NCBI RefSeq assembly: GCF_014842915.1
Contig: NZ_JACYXI010000012.1
Location: 62,001-126,000, forward strand
Length of the DNA: 64,000 nucleotides
Source: Roseibium litorale
GTDB taxonomy: Bacteria > Pseudomonadota > Alphaproteobacteria > Rhizobiales > Stappiaceae
Direction: 5' to 3'
Shown here: piece after piece, positions 62,998-64,000 of the stretch
How positions within the stretch are numbered: position 1 is the stretch's first letter
Layout: every line of letters begins with the position of its first letter
The notes under the pieces: generated by a model
Database searches by the model: none
The model's input: only the letters and a program-made list of their open reading frames with translations
What the model was told of the DNA's origin: nothing
Program-made: the position numbers and the translations under genes

Positions 62998-63453
62998 ATG
63001 CAGGACGATATCGATCTGTTTGTCATTTGCGATGCCGGCGGCATTCCGCGCGGGGGAGCCGCCTCTTTCAGCCTGTCACGCCAGAACGACGAGGGCGAAA
63101 GCAGGCCGTTTCCGATCTTGATCATTCGAACCGACGACGATGTCTATGTCGGCTACGCCAACATCTGTCCCCATAACCGGCTCTGGCTCAACATAGGTGA
63201 CAACGAGTTTTTCAGCGGCGATCACAATTTCCTGGAATGCGGCCGACATGGCGCGAGGTTCGATATCCTGTCCGGCCAATGCGTCACCGGGCCTTGTTCG
63301 GGCGCACGCCTTGAGCCGGTGCCGCTTATGCTGAGCGAAGGCGAGGTCTGCGCCTATGGGGTCAAGCTGGTGGAAGACAGTCCCTATCCGGACCCGTTTT
63401 CGGACTACGCAGATTATGACGAGACCATGGAAATCATGATTCATCCCGACTGA
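62998..63453 (+). CDS. Nif-linked Rieske [2Fe-2S] protein (copy 2)
   Basis: A 151-residue Rieske protein with Cys57-Pro-His59 and Cys81-Gly-Arg-His84. The organisation follows the protein at 43392: ICPHNRLWLNIGDNEFFSGDHNFLECGRHGARFDILSGQCVTGPCSGARLEPVPL. The C-terminal tail is acidic. It has its own sigma54 promoter candidate. A role as electron carrier is inferred from the cluster motif and context; the partner is unknown. Confidence 0.85.
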   Translation: MQDDIDLFVICDAGGIPRGGAASFSLSRQNDEGESRPFPILIIRTDDDVYVGYANICPHNRLWLNIGDNEFFSGDHNFLECGRHGARFDILSGQCVTGPCSGARLEPVPLMLSEGEVCAYGVKLVEDSPYPDPFSDYADYDETMEIMIHPD

Positions 63454-63465
63454 CGAGGAAAGAGC

Positions 63466-63755
63466 GTGTCCGGCTCCCACTGGCATTTTGTCACCTATAA
63501 CGGGGTGAAACTGCCTTTTTGGCCGGTCGGCCCGATCGATGCAGAAGCGTGTCCAACCGCAACACCTTCATCCGGGCGACTTTTAAAGGCCCGGACACAT
63601 TGATTGTGTTCGGCAAGATAGTCTACGGCGAGGTGGAACTGTCGCATGGCTATGCGTATCACGCTAACGGTACCCTGCAACGGGCAGAGATTGTCATGCT
63701 AGACGAAGATCCTGTCCTGCTGAATTTTGATGAAACCGGGCGGCCGCTTGGCTGA
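63466..63755 (+). pseudogene. Small nif-linked gene broken by a one-base frameshift (DUF6156-like)
   Basis: From GTG at 63466 (behind GAGGAAAG) one frame reads SGSHWHFVTYNGVKLPFWPVGPIDAEA up to about 63549. The same protein then continues in the next frame as SNRNTFIRATFKGPDTL and IVYGEVELSHGYAYHANGTLQRAEIVMLDEDPVLLNFDETGRPLG to the stop at 63755. Restoring one base (GCG-CTG-TCC instead of GCG-TGT-CC) would rejoin an uninterrupted protein of about 96 residues. I associate this with the small DUF6156 family, from memory. It may be a true mutation or a sequencing error. It sits between the Rieske and globin genes. Confidence 0.65.
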
Positions 63756-63792
63756 AGCGGCGCGGGATAAAGAAGACAAATGCGGAGCGGAC

Positions 63793-64000
63793 ATGGAAGA
63801 CGCCGGGCAAAAAGACACCATTTTTGAGCGGATCGGCGGCACGCCCGCGATCGACCGCCTGGTGGACCTGTTCTACGAGCGCATGGACACCATGGTGGAG
63901 GCAAAAGGCATCCGCGCCATGCATGCCGCCGATCTCGGCCCCACCAGGGACATCCTGAAGCGGTATCTGAGCGAGTGGACCGGCGGGCCGAAACTCTACT
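63793..64000 (+). CDS. Group 2 truncated haemoglobin, N-terminal part
   Basis: The gene runs off the window after 69 codons. The visible part (TIFERIGGTPAIDRLVDLFYERMDTM..AMHAADLGPTRDILKRYLSEWTGGPKLY) matches group 2 truncated haemoglobins, including the final LSEWTGGP-x-LY. The proximal His lies beyond the end. The start at 63793 has GGAGCGG six bases upstream; an in-frame ATG at 63730 inside the previous gene is less likely. Globins next to nif genes are known (cyanoglobin in Nostoc) and may manage O2 or NO. Confidence 0.85.
   Translation, partial: MEDAGQKDTIFERIGGTPAIDRLVDLFYERMDTMVEAKGIRAMHAADLGPTRDILKRYLSEWTGGPKLY

Overview
The window reads as a chromosome segment of a nitrogen-fixing alphaproteobacterium. 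The evidence is: a complete molybdenum-nitrogenase gene set with fixABCX; a NifU reduced to its C-terminal domain; a NifE carrying a C-terminal BFD-type [2Fe-2S] domain; a fixR-nifA pair as in Bradyrhizobium; an Irr-type Fur protein; and two NifA proteins with the C-X11-C-X19-C-X4-C oxygen-sensing motif. The species cannot be named from the sequence alone. No rRNA, tRNA or CRISPR array was recognised.

Layout. (1) 1-3.3 kb: a small catabolic operon (class III aminotransferase end, APH-type kinase, Tm-1-like UPF0261 protein, SDR). (2) 3.3-16.9 kb: a 3' IS630 transposase relic, an outer-membrane protein of the phenol meta-pathway family, and a leftward 11-gene operon for an unidentified aromatic or heterocyclic compound: alpha/beta hydrolase, EthD, VOC dioxygenase-like protein, two FAD monooxygenases flanking a small Rieske protein, MFS transporter, cupin, FAH hydrolase, epimerase, cyclase. 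A divergent NodD-like LysR faces it across an operator-like direct repeat. An IS3 relic follows. (3) 17.4-64 kb: the nif island, to the window end.

The nif island contains: fixR-nifA; leftward nifV, prx, irr, sufT and sufSDCB; a bolA-grx4-ferredoxin operon; leftward genes for a receiver-like protein, a NifO-like protein and a rhodanese; nifHDKENX-DUF269-DUF683-fdxB-nifQ; a block of unknown genes with a Rieske protein; iscA-nifU-nifS-cysE-nifW; fixABCX; a second nifA; fdxN, an LRV-like protein, nifT and a SIR2-like gene; nifB-fdxN-iscA-TPR-LRV-nifZ-nifZ-DUF3024-DUF6129-DegT-like-fdx; then a second Rieske protein, a frameshifted small gene and a truncated haemoglobin.

Regulation is unusually readable. 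Strong sigma54 (-24/-12) promoters precede fixR, nifV, the suf genes, bolA, nifH, iscA-nifU, fixA, fdxN and nifB, and most have NifA-box matches (TGT-N10-ACA) upstream. Several boxes lie between divergent sigma54 promoters. The design joins nitrogenase, its cofactor pathway (nifB, E, N, V, Q, X), a full Fe-S supply (suf, nifU/S, two IscA proteins, Grx4/BolA), electron supply (fixABCX, ferredoxins, Rieske proteins) and protection (peroxiredoxin, globin) under NifA.

The least ordinary items are a DegT-type aminotransferase homologue with Met at the PLP-lysine position, a receiver domain without its phospho-acceptor Asp divergent from nifH, paralogous pairs of nif-linked Rieske and TPR proteins, several unrecognised genes, and a one-base frameshift in a small nif-linked gene. 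Functions are assigned by reading motifs and family memory; no database search was possible.
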